Positions 7,926-16,942 of a stretch of DNA of 64,000 bases are shown here, one piece after another. Every line of letters begins with the position of its first letter. Position 1 is the stretch's first letter. The notes under the pieces were generated by a model, which saw only the letters and a list, made by a program, of their open reading frames with translations, was not told the DNA's origin and made no database searches. The DNA comes from Hydrogenophaga aromaticivorans (lineage in GTDB: Bacteria > Pseudomonadota > Gammaproteobacteria > Burkholderiales > Burkholderiaceae_C). Location of the stretch: contig NZ_VYGV01000028.1 in NCBI RefSeq assembly GCF_013387465.1, positions 273,501-337,500 of the forward strand, in the 5' to 3' direction. Position numbers and translations under genes: made by a program.

Positions 7926-9977
7926 ATGTCCCGTCCCGAATCCGAATCCGAAGCACCGCATTCCGAACAACTGCTGAGCGAAGTCGCGGCCCTGCCGGGC
8001 CTGCCGGGGGTCTACCGCTACTTTGACGCCCAAGGTCAGTTGCTCTATGTGGGCAAGGCGCGCAACCTGAAGAAGCGCGTCAGCAGCTATTTCCAGAAGA
8101 ACCACGACGGCACGCGCATCGGCCACATGGTGAGCAAGATCGTGCGCATGGAGACCACGGTGGTGCGCTCCGAGGCCGAGGCGCTGCTGCTGGAAAACAA
8201 CCTCATCAAGACGCTGGCGCCGAAGTTCAACATCCTGTTCCGGGACGACAAGAGTTATCCCTACCTCAAGATCACCGGCACGCGCGAAACCTTCCGCACC
8301 GCGGGCGCACGGCCGGTGCCCTCCATCGTGTTCCCGCGCATGGCGTACTACCGCGGCGTGGTGGACAAGCGCCACAGCTATTACGGTCCGTACCCCAGCG
8401 CCTGGGCGGTGAAGGAGTCGATCACGCTGCTGCAGAAAGTGTTCCGCCTGCGCACCTGCGAAGACACCGTGTTCGCCAACCGCACGCGGCCCTGCCTGCT
8501 GTACCAGATCAAGCGCTGCAGCGGCCCCTGCGTGGACCTGGTGGACAGCGAGGCCTATGGCCGCGATGTGGCCGCGGCGGAACGCTTCCTGCGCGGCGAA
8601 ACCCAGGCCGTGCTGGACGAGCTGGAGGCGCGCATGATGGCGCACGCCGAAAAGCTCGAATTCGAGCAGGCGGCCGAGATCCGCAACCAGATGAGCGCGC
8701 TGTCCAAGGTGTTGCACCAGCAGGCGGTGGACAACGTGTCCGACAAGGACGTGGACGTGCTCGCCGTGAAAGTGCAGGGCGGGCGCGCCTGCGTGAACCT
8801 GGCCATGATCCGCGGTGGCCGTCATCTCGGCGACCGGCCGTATTTCCCGGCCCATGTGGAAGACGCCACCCAGATCGACAGCCTGATGGCGGAAGAGGGC
8901 AGTCACAGCGCCGACCCGGTCGAGCGCGTGGCGGTGCAGGTGCTCGAAGCCTTCATCGCCCAGCACTACCTGGGCATTGCGATGCCGCACACCCTGGTGA
9001 CCAGCCATCCGGTGGGCAAACCGCTGCTGGACGCGCTGACCGAGCAGATCGGCGCCAAGATCAACGCCGTGCACCAGCCGCGCGAGCACCGCCGCATCTG
9101 GCTGGAGATGGCGCAGAAGAACGCCGACATCGCGCTCGCCCGCCTGCTCGCCGAAGAGGGCTCGCAGCAGGCCCGCACGCGCGCGCTGGCCGAGGCGCTG
9201 GCGCTGCCGGACGACAACCTGGACGAGCTGCGCATCGAGTGTTTCGACATTTCGCACACGGCGGGTGAATCCACCCAGGCGTCTTGCGTGGTGTTCGAGG
9301 CCCACAAGATGCAGAACGCGCAGTACCGGCGCTACAACATCGACGGCATCACGCCCGGCGACGACTACGCCGCCATGCGGCAGGTGCTGCTGCGTCGCTA
9401 CGGCAAGATCGCCGAGGCGCTGCGTGCGGAATCCGAAGAAACGGCTGCGCCCGCCGAGACGACGGATGCTTCGGAGCCCGCAGCCGAAGGCGCCACCGAC
9501 GCCACCTCCGGCCTGCCCACCGGGCCACGCATGCCCGACCTGGTGCTGATCGATGGCGGCAAGGGCCAGGTCAGCATGGCGCGCGAAGTGTTCCAGCAGC
9601 TCGGGCTGGACCTGTCGCTCATCGTGGGTGTGGAAAAAGGCGAGGGTCGCAAGGTGGGACTCGAAGAGCTGGTGTTCGCCGACGGCCGCGAAAAGGTCTA
9701 CCTGGGCCACGATTCGGCGGCGCTGATGCTGGTTGCCCAGATCCGCGACGAGGCGCACCGCTTCGCCATCACCGGCATGCGCGCCCAGCGCGCCAAGGTG
9801 CGCACCGGCGGCAGCCGGCTCGAAGACATCCCGGGCGTGGGGCCGAAGAAGCGGGCGCGCCTGCTGCAACGGTTTGGCGGTGTGCGCGGCGTGGCCTCGG
9901 CCAGCGTGGACGACCTCTGCACGGTCGAAGGCATTTCCACCGAACTGGCCGACGCGATCTACCGCGCACTGCACTGA
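7926..9977 (+). CDS. uvrC: Excinuclease ABC subunit C
   Basis: Makes the 3' and 5' incisions in nucleotide-excision repair together with UvrA and UvrB. Domain order is complete: an N-terminal GIY-YIG nuclease (LPGVYRYFDAQGQLLYVGKA, about residues 25-60), a UVR domain that binds UvrB (KLEFEQAAEIRNQM, about 240-255), an RNase H-like endonuclease region, and C-terminal tandem helix-hairpin-helix motifs (IPGVGPKKRARLL, about 637-649). At 683 residues it exceeds the E. coli protein, largely because of an acidic Ala/Glu/Thr-rich insert near residues 500-535, a common variation in Burkholderiales. In related genomes pgsA often follows directly; here a cyclase gene on the opposite strand intervenes. 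Confidence 0.97.
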   Translation: MSRPESESEAPHSEQLLSEVAALPGLPGVYRYFDAQGQLLYVGKARNLKKRVSSYFQKNHDGTRIGHMVSKIVRMETTVVRSEAEALLLENNLIKTLAPKFNILFRDDKSYPYLKITGTRETFRTAGARPVPSIVFPRMAYYRGVVDKRHSYYGPYPSAWAVKESITLLQKVFRLRTCEDTVFANRTRPCLLYQIKRCSGPCVDLVDSEAYGRDVAAAERFLRGETQAVLDELEARMMAHAEKLEFEQAAEIRNQMSALSKVLHQQAVDNVSDKDVDVLAVKVQGGRACVNLAMIRGGRHLGDRPYFPAHVEDATQIDSLMAEEGSHSADPVERVAVQVLEAFIAQHYLGIAMPHTLVTSHPVGKPLLDALTEQIGAKINAVHQPREHRRIWLEMAQKNADIALARLLAEEGSQQARTRALAEALALPDDNLDELRIECFDISHTAGESTQASCVVFEAHKMQNAQYRRYNIDGITPGDDYAAMRQVLLRRYGKIAEALRAESEETAAPAETTDASEPAAEGATDATSGLPTGPRMPDLVLIDGGKGQVSMAREVFQQLGLDLSLIVGVEKGEGRKVGLEELVFADGREKVYLGHDSAALMLVAQIRDEAHRFAITGMRAQRAKVRTGGSRLEDIPGVGPKKRARLLQRFGGVRGVASASVDDLCTVEGISTELADAIYRALH

Positions 9978-9997
9978 CGCTGCGCGAAGGCGGCGCT

Positions 9998-11698
9998 TTA
10001 TTTGCTCGTGAGCACGAAACTGCCGTCCCAGTCGGCCGCGGGTGGCTGGATCATGAACCGCCGGCAGCGGTCGAGCAGGACCCGGGACGGTGGGTCGGCG
10101 AGGTCACCGCTCAGGTTGGCTTCCAGCAGCGCTGCGGCCCGCGCGAACTCGCGGCAGCCGTAGTGTCCGAACGCGGCTTCGTACCTGCGCGCGATGGCCT
10201 CCAGCCCGGCCGGCAGCTGGCCGTGTTCACCGAGCAGCTCGTAGACCCGGATCGGCACGGTCTTGCCGTAGGCGATCACCTGGTCCACCAGGCGGGTGGC
10301 GAACACGGTGTGGACCTGCTGGAAGGTGTTTTCCGACAGCAGGATGGACGTGCCGTAGAACTTGTTCGCGGCTTCCAGCCGGCTCACCAGATTGACCTGA
10401 TCACCGATGATGGTGTAGCTCATGCGGTCGACCGAGCCGATGTTGCCCACGATCGCTTCACCCGTGTTGATGCCGATGCGCGTCCTGAACGCCACGTTCC
10501 GCCCTTCGGCGGCCCACTTCCGGTTCAGCGCGGCGGTCTGCGTCTGGCTGTCGATCGCCGCCCGGCAGGCGCGCAGCGCGTGGTCCGCCGTGGGCTCCGG
10601 CGCGTTCCAGAACGCCAGGATCGCGTCGCCGATGTACTGGTCCACCGTGGCACCGGTTTCGAGCAGGCTGCCCGTCACGGCGGTCAGGTACTCGCCCAGG
10701 TGGTGCACCAGATCGGCCGGTGCGAGGCGTTCGGCCATGGCGGTGAACCCTTCCACATCCGACATGAAAATCGTCAGGTCCTGTTGTGTGCCGCCCAGCT
10801 CGGCATCCACACCCCGGGCCATCAGCCGGCGCACCAGGTCGGCGGGCACGTATTTCTGGAACGAGCGCAGGCCCGACTTCATGTTCTCCAGCTGCTGCAC
10901 CATGCCGTTGATTTCAATGATGCGGGAGCGGATGGTCGGCGCGCTGTCGAGATCGAACTGCTTGACCTTCATCATCTCGGCTTCGAGCTGCGACAAGGGG
11001 CGGCGCAGGCGCTGGGCGATGACGTAGGCCACGGGCATGAAGAGCAGGATCAACGCAGCGCACACCGCCCAGATCACGATCTGGTGCCGCCGTTCGTGTG
11101 CCAGGACGCGGTGCGCGGAGATGTCCATGCCGAGCACCGCGTCGAGGCGTCCATCGGGCAGGTACAGGGGGGCAAAAGCCGACATCCAGGTGCCCCAGGC
11201 GTCGGTGTAGAACCGGGCCGTCACAAAAGACGCGGGTGAACCGGGGCGGGCCGCGAACGCACTGAGCAGCTCCGGCGCGACGTCGGTGTAGACACCACCC
11301 AGGGGGCTGAATGCCGCGGGGTCCTCTTCGCCGTCGACCACGAACACGACCTGTCCGTCGGGCCGCTGGCGCATGGTGTAGACAAACCGGATGTGCGTGC
11401 CGCGATCGCGGATATCACGCAATTGCTGGCGCAGCGCCGTGTACGCCGGGCTGTCCTGATCGGCCGCCTGCTGCAAGCGGTGGTGCGCCGGCACATCGAT
11501 CTGGCTGGCGGCGACGGCCGCCAGGTCGGCCAGCCGCAGCCGGAATTCGTCGTTCACGAAGCCCCCCACCAGATGGGTCGTGGCGGCGCTGATGATCAAC
11601 CCGACCAGCAGCGTGACGCCGGCGAAGGCGGCCACCAGCGTGAAACGCAGGGTGTAGTGGCGCGGGCCCGCAACGCGGTCTGGCTCGTGGCTGCTCAT
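9998..11698 (-). CDS. Membrane-bound class III adenylate/guanylate cyclase with periplasmic sensor domain and HAMP linker
   Basis: Predicted to make cyclic AMP, or possibly cGMP, in response to an external signal. An N-terminal membrane helix (residues about 16-40) is followed by a periplasmic Cache-like region of about 180 residues, a second membrane helix with a proline/arginine-rich HAMP segment, and a C-terminal catalytic domain. The two metal-binding aspartates lie in LTIFMSDVEGFTAMAE and VDQYIGDAILAFWN, and the base/transition-state segment YTIIGDQVNLVSRLEAAN is intact. I chose the ATG at 11698; a GTG at 11752 would add 18 residues, and neither has a clear ribosome site. The gene is convergent with uvrC and divergent from pgsA, so it stands between two genes that are usually adjacent. 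The signal sensed is unknown. Confidence 0.88.
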   Translation of the reverse strand: MSSHEPDRVAGPRHYTLRFTLVAAFAGVTLLVGLIISAATTHLVGGFVNDEFRLRLADLAAVAASQIDVPAHHRLQQAADQDSPAYTALRQQLRDIRDRGTHIRFVYTMRQRPDGQVVFVVDGEEDPAAFSPLGGVYTDVAPELLSAFAARPGSPASFVTARFYTDAWGTWMSAFAPLYLPDGRLDAVLGMDISAHRVLAHERRHQIVIWAVCAALILLFMPVAYVIAQRLRRPLSQLEAEMMKVKQFDLDSAPTIRSRIIEINGMVQQLENMKSGLRSFQKYVPADLVRRLMARGVDAELGGTQQDLTIFMSDVEGFTAMAERLAPADLVHHLGEYLTAVTGSLLETGATVDQYIGDAILAFWNAPEPTADHALRACRAAIDSQTQTAALNRKWAAEGRNVAFRTRIGINTGEAIVGNIGSVDRMSYTIIGDQVNLVSRLEAANKFYGTSILLSENTFQQVHTVFATRLVDQVIAYGKTVPIRVYELLGEHGQLPAGLEAIARRYEAAFGHYGCREFARAAALLEANLSGDLADPPSRVLLDRCRRFMIQPPAADWDGSFVLTSK

Positions 11699-11915
11699 GG
11701 AAAACCGGTGGGCTGGTGGAAAGGCTTTTGCAGGAAAAACTGCGTGGATCACGGGGTCCCCGGGATCGGGGGGGCGGTGGTGAAACCGTGGTCTGGTTTT
11801 TGCCGGTGTTTGAAGCAGTGTACAAATGTAACCATTGCCGGCCTTGACCCTTCACGGCAGGCGCTGGCCAGCCGGTCTTTTTCGGGCGGCCCGGACATCC
11901 CTCCATAATCCCTCC

Positions 11916-12485
11916 ATGTTTTTCAACCTTCCCACCTTGCTGACCTGGGCGCGCATCGTCGCCATCCCGCTGATCATTGGGGTGTTCTATCTGGAAGGCA
12001 TGAGTGCCAAAGAACAGAACCTGATCGCGACGGTGATGTTCGTGGTGTTTGCCGCCACCGACTGGGCCGACGGCTACCTGGCCCGCCGGCTCAACCAGAC
12101 CTCGGCTTTTGGCGCATTCCTCGACCCGGTGGCCGACAAGTTCCTGGTCTGTGCCAGCCTGCTGGTGCTGGTGCATCTGGAACGCGCCGACGTGTTCGTG
12201 GCCCTCATCATCATCGGCCGCGAGATCGCCATTTCATCGCTGCGCGAATGGATGGCCATCATCGGCGCCACCAAGAGCGTGGCGGTGCACATGGTGGGCA
12301 AACTCAAGACGGCGGTGCAGATGACCGCGATCCCTTTCCTGCTGTTCAACGGCCAGCTGTTCGGCGTGATCGACACCCACCTGTGGGGCACCTGGCTGAT
12401 CTGGATCTCGGCGGTGTTGACGATCTGGTCCATGGTGTATTACCTGCAGAAGGCCTTGCCCGAAATCCGGGCCCGCTCGCGCTGA
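11916..12485 (+). CDS. pgsA: CDP-diacylglycerol--glycerol-3-phosphate 3-phosphatidyltransferase
   Basis: Makes phosphatidylglycerophosphate, the committed step to phosphatidylglycerol and cardiolipin, in the inner membrane. The CDP-alcohol phosphotransferase signature is complete, with the four metal-binding aspartates Asp49, Asp52, Asp70 and Asp74 in the pattern D-x2-D-G-x2-A-R-x8-G-x3-D-x3-D. The 189-residue product with several hydrophobic helices has the family length. The start at 11916 gives the standard MFFNLPTLLTWARI N-terminus; an upstream extension in the same frame lacks family similarity. The TGA stop overlaps the next gene's ATG by one base, so the two are translationally coupled. 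Confidence 0.95.
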   Translation: MFFNLPTLLTWARIVAIPLIIGVFYLEGMSAKEQNLIATVMFVVFAATDWADGYLARRLNQTSAFGAFLDPVADKFLVCASLLVLVHLERADVFVALIIIGREIAISSLREWMAIIGATKSVAVHMVGKLKTAVQMTAIPFLLFNGQLFGVIDTHLWGTWLIWISAVLTIWSMVYYLQKALPEIRARSR

Positions 12486-13378
12486 TGACGCCAGCGACCC
12501 GAGACAACGCATGGCTGCGCGCCATGCCCTGGGTGTTTGTGCTGATCTGGAGCACGGGCTTCATCGTCGCGCGCTACGGCATGCCGCACGCACCGCCCAT
12601 GAAATTCCTGGCGGTGCGCTACGCACTGTCCATCCTCTGTTTCCTGCCCTGGATCGTGCTCGCCGGTGTGAAGTGGCCGTCCGACCGACGCCAGGCTTTG
12701 CATCTGGCGGTGACCGGTGTGCTGATGCACGCGGGCTACCTGGGCGGCGTCTGGGCCGCGGTGAAGGCTGGCATGGGTTCGGGCCTGTCGTCGCTGATCG
12801 TCGGCATCCAGCCGGTGCTCACCGCGATCTGGCTCACCAGCGTGGGCGGGCAACATGTGTCGCGCCGCCAGTGGGTCGGCCTGCTGCTGGGCTTTGCCGG
12901 ACTGGTGCTGGTGGTCTCGCGCAAGTTCGGCGCCGGTGGGCCGGGCGACCAGGCCACCTGGCTCAACCTCTCGTTCGCCGTGATGGCACTGTTCGCCATC
13001 ACCGCCGGCACGCTCTACCAGAAGCGATTCGTGATGCCCTGCGACGTGCGCAGCGCGAACACCGTGCAGCTGTTGGCGGCGCTGCTGGTCACGTTGCCGC
13101 TGGCGCTGATGGAAGCCGAGACCATGCGCTGGAACGCCGAACTGGCCGGTGCCATGGCCTGGTCGGTGCTGGGGCTGACGCTGGGCGGCAGCTCGTTGCT
13201 GTACATGCTGATCCAGCGCGGTGCTGCGGCCTCGGTCACCAGCCTGATGTACCTGGTGCCACCGTGCACGGCGCTGATCGCCTGGCAGCTGTTTGCCGAG
13301 CCGATCACCGCCGTGACGCTGGCGGGCACCGCGCTCACCGCTTTCGGCGTGAGCCTGGTGGTGCGGCCGGCGCGCTGA
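12485..13378 (+). CDS. DMT superfamily (EamA-type) permease
   Basis: Inner-membrane drug/metabolite exporter of 297 residues with ten hydrophobic segments arranged as two EamA repeats. The second repeat begins near FAVMALFAITAGTLYQKRFV, and the first includes the usual FLAVRYALSILCFLPW. It starts one base inside the pgsA stop, so the genes are coupled although no functional link is known. Its 3' end overlaps the 3' end of the convergent LysR gene by 44 bp. Substrate unknown; family members export amino acids, nucleosides or drugs. Confidence 0.85.
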   Translation: MTPATRDNAWLRAMPWVFVLIWSTGFIVARYGMPHAPPMKFLAVRYALSILCFLPWIVLAGVKWPSDRRQALHLAVTGVLMHAGYLGGVWAAVKAGMGSGLSSLIVGIQPVLTAIWLTSVGGQHVSRRQWVGLLLGFAGLVLVVSRKFGAGGPGDQATWLNLSFAVMALFAITAGTLYQKRFVMPCDVRSANTVQLLAALLVTLPLALMEAETMRWNAELAGAMAWSVLGLTLGGSSLLYMLIQRGAAASVTSLMYLVPPCTALIAWQLFAEPITAVTLAGTALTAFGVSLVVRPAR

Positions 13379-14303
13379 GCCTGCGCCACGGTTCGTCCTT
13401 GAACCGATCGGCGAGAAAGTCCACCAGCAAGCGGATGCGCCGCGGCACCTGCGCGCGGTAGGGCGCGAGCCAGTGGATGTCGGCGTCGGGCATGGCGTGG
13501 TCGCGCAGCACCCGCACCAGCGCACCGCTTTCCAGCTGCGGCGCGATGTCCCACAGACTGCGCAGCATGATGCCGTGACCGGCCAGGCACCAGTCGCGCA
13601 CCATCTCGCCCGAGTTGCTGGAGAGCGGTCCGCGCACCGGCGTGTGCTGCACCTCGGGCTCGCCCTCGCGCTGCAACCGCCAGTGGTCAAAACGTTGTCC
13701 CGGTCCACCACCGTTTTCGCGCACCACCAGGCAGGCGTGGGCCGCCAGGTCGGTCAGCGAACGCGGTTCGCCATGGGCCTGCAGGTAGGCGGGGGCTGCC
13801 ACCAGCACCCGCTGGTTGGCGGCGAGCCGGCGCGACACCCATTCGGCCGCGCGGTGCCCCGGGGCGTTCCACAGCCAGATGGCGCCATCAAAACCGTCCA
13901 CCGCCAGATCGGGCAGCTGTTCGGTCAGCTGCAGCTGGACCGCCACCGCCGGGTGCCGGGCCTGGAAGTCGGCCAGCGCCGGACCCAGCCACAGGCGGCC
14001 AAAACCGAAAGTGGCGGCGAGCCGGATCGGCCCGGCCGGTTCGGTCTGGCGCTCGCGCAGCTCGGCTTCCAGTGCGTCGAACCCGCGCAGCAGCTCGCTG
14101 GCGCGCTCACACAGGGTTTCGCCTTCGGCTGTGGGGCTGACGCGGCGGGTGGTGCGCTGGAACAGGCGCAGACCGAGCCGGGCCTCCAGCGCGGCCAGGC
14201 GTTTGGTCACGGCCGAGGGCGCCACCCGCAGCGCCCGCGCGGCCATCACCAGGCTGCCGTGCTGGCGCACCGCGAGCACCAGTTCGAGATCGGGACGGTC
14301 CAA
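13335..14303 (-). CDS. LysR-family transcriptional regulator
   Basis: Has an N-terminal winged helix-turn-helix (LVMAARALRVAPSAVTKRLAALEARLGLRLF, residues about 18-48) and a C-terminal periplasmic-binding-protein-like effector domain; 322 residues. The start appears to be TTG at 14303, which is supported by AAAGGA five bases upstream on the minus strand. The gene is divergent from the hydrolase and the D-malate/tartrate-type dehydrogenase at 14369-16358, so it probably controls them. Two CAATTG hexamers lie in the 65-bp gap and are candidate operator half-sites. Effector unknown. Confidence 0.88.
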   Translation of the reverse strand: MDRPDLELVLAVRQHGSLVMAARALRVAPSAVTKRLAALEARLGLRLFQRTTRRVSPTAEGETLCERASELLRGFDALEAELRERQTEPAGPIRLAATFGFGRLWLGPALADFQARHPAVAVQLQLTEQLPDLAVDGFDGAIWLWNAPGHRAAEWVSRRLAANQRVLVAAPAYLQAHGEPRSLTDLAAHACLVVRENGGGPGQRFDHWRLQREGEPEVQHTPVRGPLSSNSGEMVRDWCLAGHGIMLRSLWDIAPQLESGALVRVLRDHAMPDADIHWLAPYRAQVPRRIRLLVDFLADRFKDEPWRRLSAPAAPPGSRRKR

Positions 14304-14368
14304 TTGTTTCCTTTTAAGAATTAATCAATTGCCGGATTATTGCTGCATGGCGGACTAAGCTTGGGACC

Positions 14369-15247
14369 ATGTTCACAAGTTTTCAGACCCGCACAGTGCT
14401 CCGCGAAGGCGTTCGCCTGCACACGCGCGTGGCCGGCGAGGGTCCACCGCTGCTGTTGCTGCACGGCCATCCGCAGACCCAGGCCATGTGGCACCGGGTG
14501 GCGCCCGCGCTGACCGAACGTTTCACCGTGGTGCTGATGGACCTGCGCGGTTATGGCGACTCGTCCCGCCCTGCAGCTGACCCAGCGCACACCGCGCACA
14601 GCAAGCGCGAGATGGCGCTCGACGCACTGGCCGTGATGGCGCAGCACGGCTTCGACCGTTTCGGCGTGCTGGCGCACGACCGCGGTGCCCGCGTGGTCCA
14701 CCGGCTGGCGGCCGACCACCCGCAGGCGGTGCAGCGCCTGATGCTGCTCGACATCGCGCCCACGCTGGCCATGTACGCGCAGACCTCGGAGGACTTCGCG
14801 CGTGCCTACTGGCACTGGTTCTTCCTGATCCAGCCGCCGCCGTTGCCCGAAGCCCTGATCGAGTCTGACCCTGAGCGCTACGTGCGCAGCGTGATGGGCA
14901 GCCGGCACGCGGGCCTGGCGCCGTTCGATCCGGTGGCGCTCGCCGAATACCAGCGCTGCGCCGCGCTGCCCGGCACCGCCATGTCGATTTGCGAGGACTA
15001 CCGCGCCAGTGCGGGCATCGACCTGGAACACGACCGCGCGGACGTGACCGCGGGCCGTCGCCTGGCGCAGCCGCTGCGCGTGTTCTGGGGCGAACACGGC
15101 ACGGTGGGGCGCTGCTTCGACGTGCTCTCGCTCTGGCGCGAGCGCGCCGACCAGGTGTCGGGCCGGGCCCTGCCGTGCGGTCACTACATCGCCGAGGAGC
15201 TGCCCGAGCGGGTGGTCGCCGAAGCCTTCGATTTTTTCACCCCTTGA
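14369..15247 (+). CDS. Alpha/beta hydrolase with full fluoroacetate (haloacetate) dehalogenase residue set
   Basis: Haloacetate dehalogenases cleave the carbon-halogen bond of fluoro- or chloroacetate to give glycolate. The characterised Burkholderia FA1 enzyme uses Asp104, His271, Asp128, Arg105, Arg108, His149, Trp150 and Tyr212. Here I count Asp104-Arg105-Gly-Ala-Arg108, Asp128, His149-Trp150, Tyr211 and His272, so every catalytic, carboxylate-binding and halide-pocket residue is present in register. The 292-residue product has no signal peptide. It is divergent from a LysR regulator and 16 bp upstream of a dehydrogenase gene. Homologous epoxide hydrolases share the fold, but the Arg-Arg and His-Trp-Tyr set argues for the dehalogenase branch. 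The natural substrate is unproven. Confidence 0.82.
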   Translation: MFTSFQTRTVLREGVRLHTRVAGEGPPLLLLHGHPQTQAMWHRVAPALTERFTVVLMDLRGYGDSSRPAADPAHTAHSKREMALDALAVMAQHGFDRFGVLAHDRGARVVHRLAADHPQAVQRLMLLDIAPTLAMYAQTSEDFARAYWHWFFLIQPPPLPEALIESDPERYVRSVMGSRHAGLAPFDPVALAEYQRCAALPGTAMSICEDYRASAGIDLEHDRADVTAGRRLAQPLRVFWGEHGTVGRCFDVLSLWRERADQVSGRALPCGHYIAEELPERVVAEAFDFFTP

Positions 15248-15263
15248 CCCTCAGGAGACACCC

Positions 15264-16358
15264 ATGAGCACCACCCACCGCATCGCGGTCATCGCCGGCG
15301 ACGGTATCGGCAACGAAGTCATGCCCGAAGGCATCCGCGTGATGGAAGCCGCGGCCTCGAAATTCAACATCCCGCTGCAGTTTGACCACTTCGATTTTTC
15401 GAGCTGCGACTATTTCGAGAAGCACGGCCAGATGCTGCCCGACGACTGGAAGGAACAGATCGGTGGTCACGACGCGATCTACTTCGGCGCCGTGGGCTGG
15501 CCCGACAAGGTGCCCGACCACGTTTCGCTCTGGGGCTCGCTGCTGATGTTCCGCCGCGAGTTCGACCAGTATGTCAACATCCGTCCCGCCCGGTTGATGC
15601 CCGGCGTGACCGCGCCGGTGGTGCGCCGCGACGGCAGCCCGCGCCAGCCGGGCGAGATCGACATGGTGATCGTGCGCGAGAACACCGAGGGCGAATACTC
15701 CAGCATTGGCGGGCGCATGTACGCCGGCACCGAGCGCGAGATCGTGGTGCAGGAAACGGTGATGTCCCGCATCGGTGTGGACCGCGTGCTGCGCCACGCC
15801 TTCGAAGTGGCGCGTTCGCGGCCGAAGAAGCACCTGACCAGCGCGACCAAGTCCAACGGCATCGCGATCACCATGCCCTACTGGGACGAGCGCGTGGTCG
15901 AGATGGCCAAACAGTACCCGGACGTGAAGGTCGACAAGTTCCACATCGACATCCTCACCGCGCACTTCGTGCAGCGCCCCGACTTCTTCGACGTGGTGGT
16001 GGGCAGCAACCTGTTTGGTGACATCCTGAGCGATCTGGGTCCGGCCTGCACCGGCACCATCGGCATCGCGCCCAGTGCCAACCTCAACCCGACGCGCCAG
16101 CACCCTTCGCTGTTCGAACCGGTGCACGGCTCGGCGCCCGACATCGCCGGCAAAGGAATCGCCAACCCGATTGGACAGATCTGGTGCGGCGCCATGATGC
16201 TCGACCACCTGGGCTACCGCGCGGCACACGACGCGGTGATGCAGGCCATTGAAGCGGTGTTGCAGCCCGGCAGCGGGGGGCCGCGCACACCCGATCTGGG
16301 GGGCTCCGCGAGCACCGCCGATGTGGGGCGAGCGATCGAAAACGCGCTGCGCGGTTGA
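15264..16358 (+). CDS. Tartrate dehydrogenase/D-malate dehydrogenase (decarboxylating), isopropylmalate-dehydrogenase family
   Basis: NAD-dependent, metal-requiring oxidation of D-malate, tartrate or related 2-hydroxy acids in the cytoplasm. The 364-residue product has the family N-terminus (IAVIAGDGIGNEVMPEG), the substrate-binding arginines in FRREFDQYVNIRPARL, the RENTEGEYSSIGG loop, the K/D/D metal site (VVGSNLFGDILSDLGPAC) and the NAD loop near EPVHGSAPDIAGKGIANP. These features match the DmlA/TtuC group rather than LeuB. A ribosome site (CAGGAGA) precedes the ATG. It probably forms an operon with the upstream hydrolase under the divergent LysR protein. Confidence 0.9.
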   Translation: MSTTHRIAVIAGDGIGNEVMPEGIRVMEAAASKFNIPLQFDHFDFSSCDYFEKHGQMLPDDWKEQIGGHDAIYFGAVGWPDKVPDHVSLWGSLLMFRREFDQYVNIRPARLMPGVTAPVVRRDGSPRQPGEIDMVIVRENTEGEYSSIGGRMYAGTEREIVVQETVMSRIGVDRVLRHAFEVARSRPKKHLTSATKSNGIAITMPYWDERVVEMAKQYPDVKVDKFHIDILTAHFVQRPDFFDVVVGSNLFGDILSDLGPACTGTIGIAPSANLNPTRQHPSLFEPVHGSAPDIAGKGIANPIGQIWCGAMMLDHLGYRAAHDAVMQAIEAVLQPGSGGPRTPDLGGSASTADVGRAIENALRG

Positions 16359-16479
16359 AACGGTGTGTGACCGTTCCGGCATGCGTGCCAAATTTCTCGA
16401 ACGAACCGATTGACCTCTGACAAAGCGCATAGAATCTGCGCTTTCGTTCAGCTGGCCGCCGCTCGCGCAGGCTGATGTG

Positions 16480-16509
16480 TTGACAGGGAACTTGACCCAT
16501 GGGTCTAAT
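16480..16509 (+). promoter_or_regulatory. Candidate sigma-70 promoter for hupB
   Basis: A consensus -35 hexamer TTGACA (16480-16485) and TCTAAT (16504-16509) are separated by 18 bp, 137 bp upstream of the hupB GTG. A second, weaker pair (TTGACC at 16410, TAGAAT at 16430) has only a 14-bp spacer, and its -10 sits in the loop of an AGCGCA/TGCGCT inverted repeat. The rest of the 16359-16646 gap shows no gene. Confidence 0.45.
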
Positions 16510-16646
16510 CCACGGGCACCGGTCGGACCTCGTTGCCCGGCCATTGCGAACACGAGCGATACGGTCAGTGCGTCGTCAGACAGGCTTCTGAACAGGGCGG
16601 CTGAACGGTCCACAAGAAATTTCAATCACTTCAAGAGGGGCTATTT

Positions 16647-16919
16647 GTGAACAAAACAGAACTCGTCGAACACATCGCCAAGCACGCCGATATTTCCAAG
16701 GCGGCTGCCACGCGTGCACTGGACTCCACCATCACCGCCATCCGCACCACCCTGAAGAAGGGCGGCACTGTTTCGCTGGTGGGCTTCGGTTCGTTTGCCG
16801 TGACCAAGCGTCCAGCGCGCAAGGGCCGCAACCCGCGCACCGGCGAAGAGATCAAGATCAAGTCCGCCAAGGTGCCGAAGTTCCGTCCGGGCAAAGCATT
16901 GAAGGACGCGCTGAACTGA
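16647..16919 (+). CDS. hupB: HU-family nucleoid DNA-binding protein
   Basis: Histone-like dimer that bends and compacts DNA. The 90-residue sequence is a canonical HU: helical dimer domain (MNKTELVEHIAKHADISKAA), the LVGFGSFAVTKRPARKGRNP beta-arm with the intercalating-proline motif, and the C-terminal FRPGKALKDALN. It starts with GTG at 16647, preceded by the ribosome site AGAGGGG. It lies 23 bp upstream of tRNA-Val. In relatives I expect hupB, tRNA-Val and a ppiD-like gene in a row; here the third gene is 45 kb away. Confidence 0.97.
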   Translation: MNKTELVEHIAKHADISKAAATRALDSTITAIRTTLKKGGTVSLVGFGSFAVTKRPARKGRNPRTGEEIKIKSAKVPKFRPGKALKDALN

Positions 16920-16942
16920 AGCGCCATCCCGGTTTTCCGGTG

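Noticed and set aside
7473..9974. Very long minus-strand open frame opposite uvrC
   Set aside because: It is the antisense of uvrC in GC-rich DNA, has low-complexity His/Gly/Arg composition and matches no family; uvrC has all its domains.
16410..16440. Alternative hupB promoter TTGACC/TAGAAT
   Set aside because: Spacer of only 14 bp; the TTGACA/TCTAAT pair with 18 bp downstream is better, so this was not listed separately.
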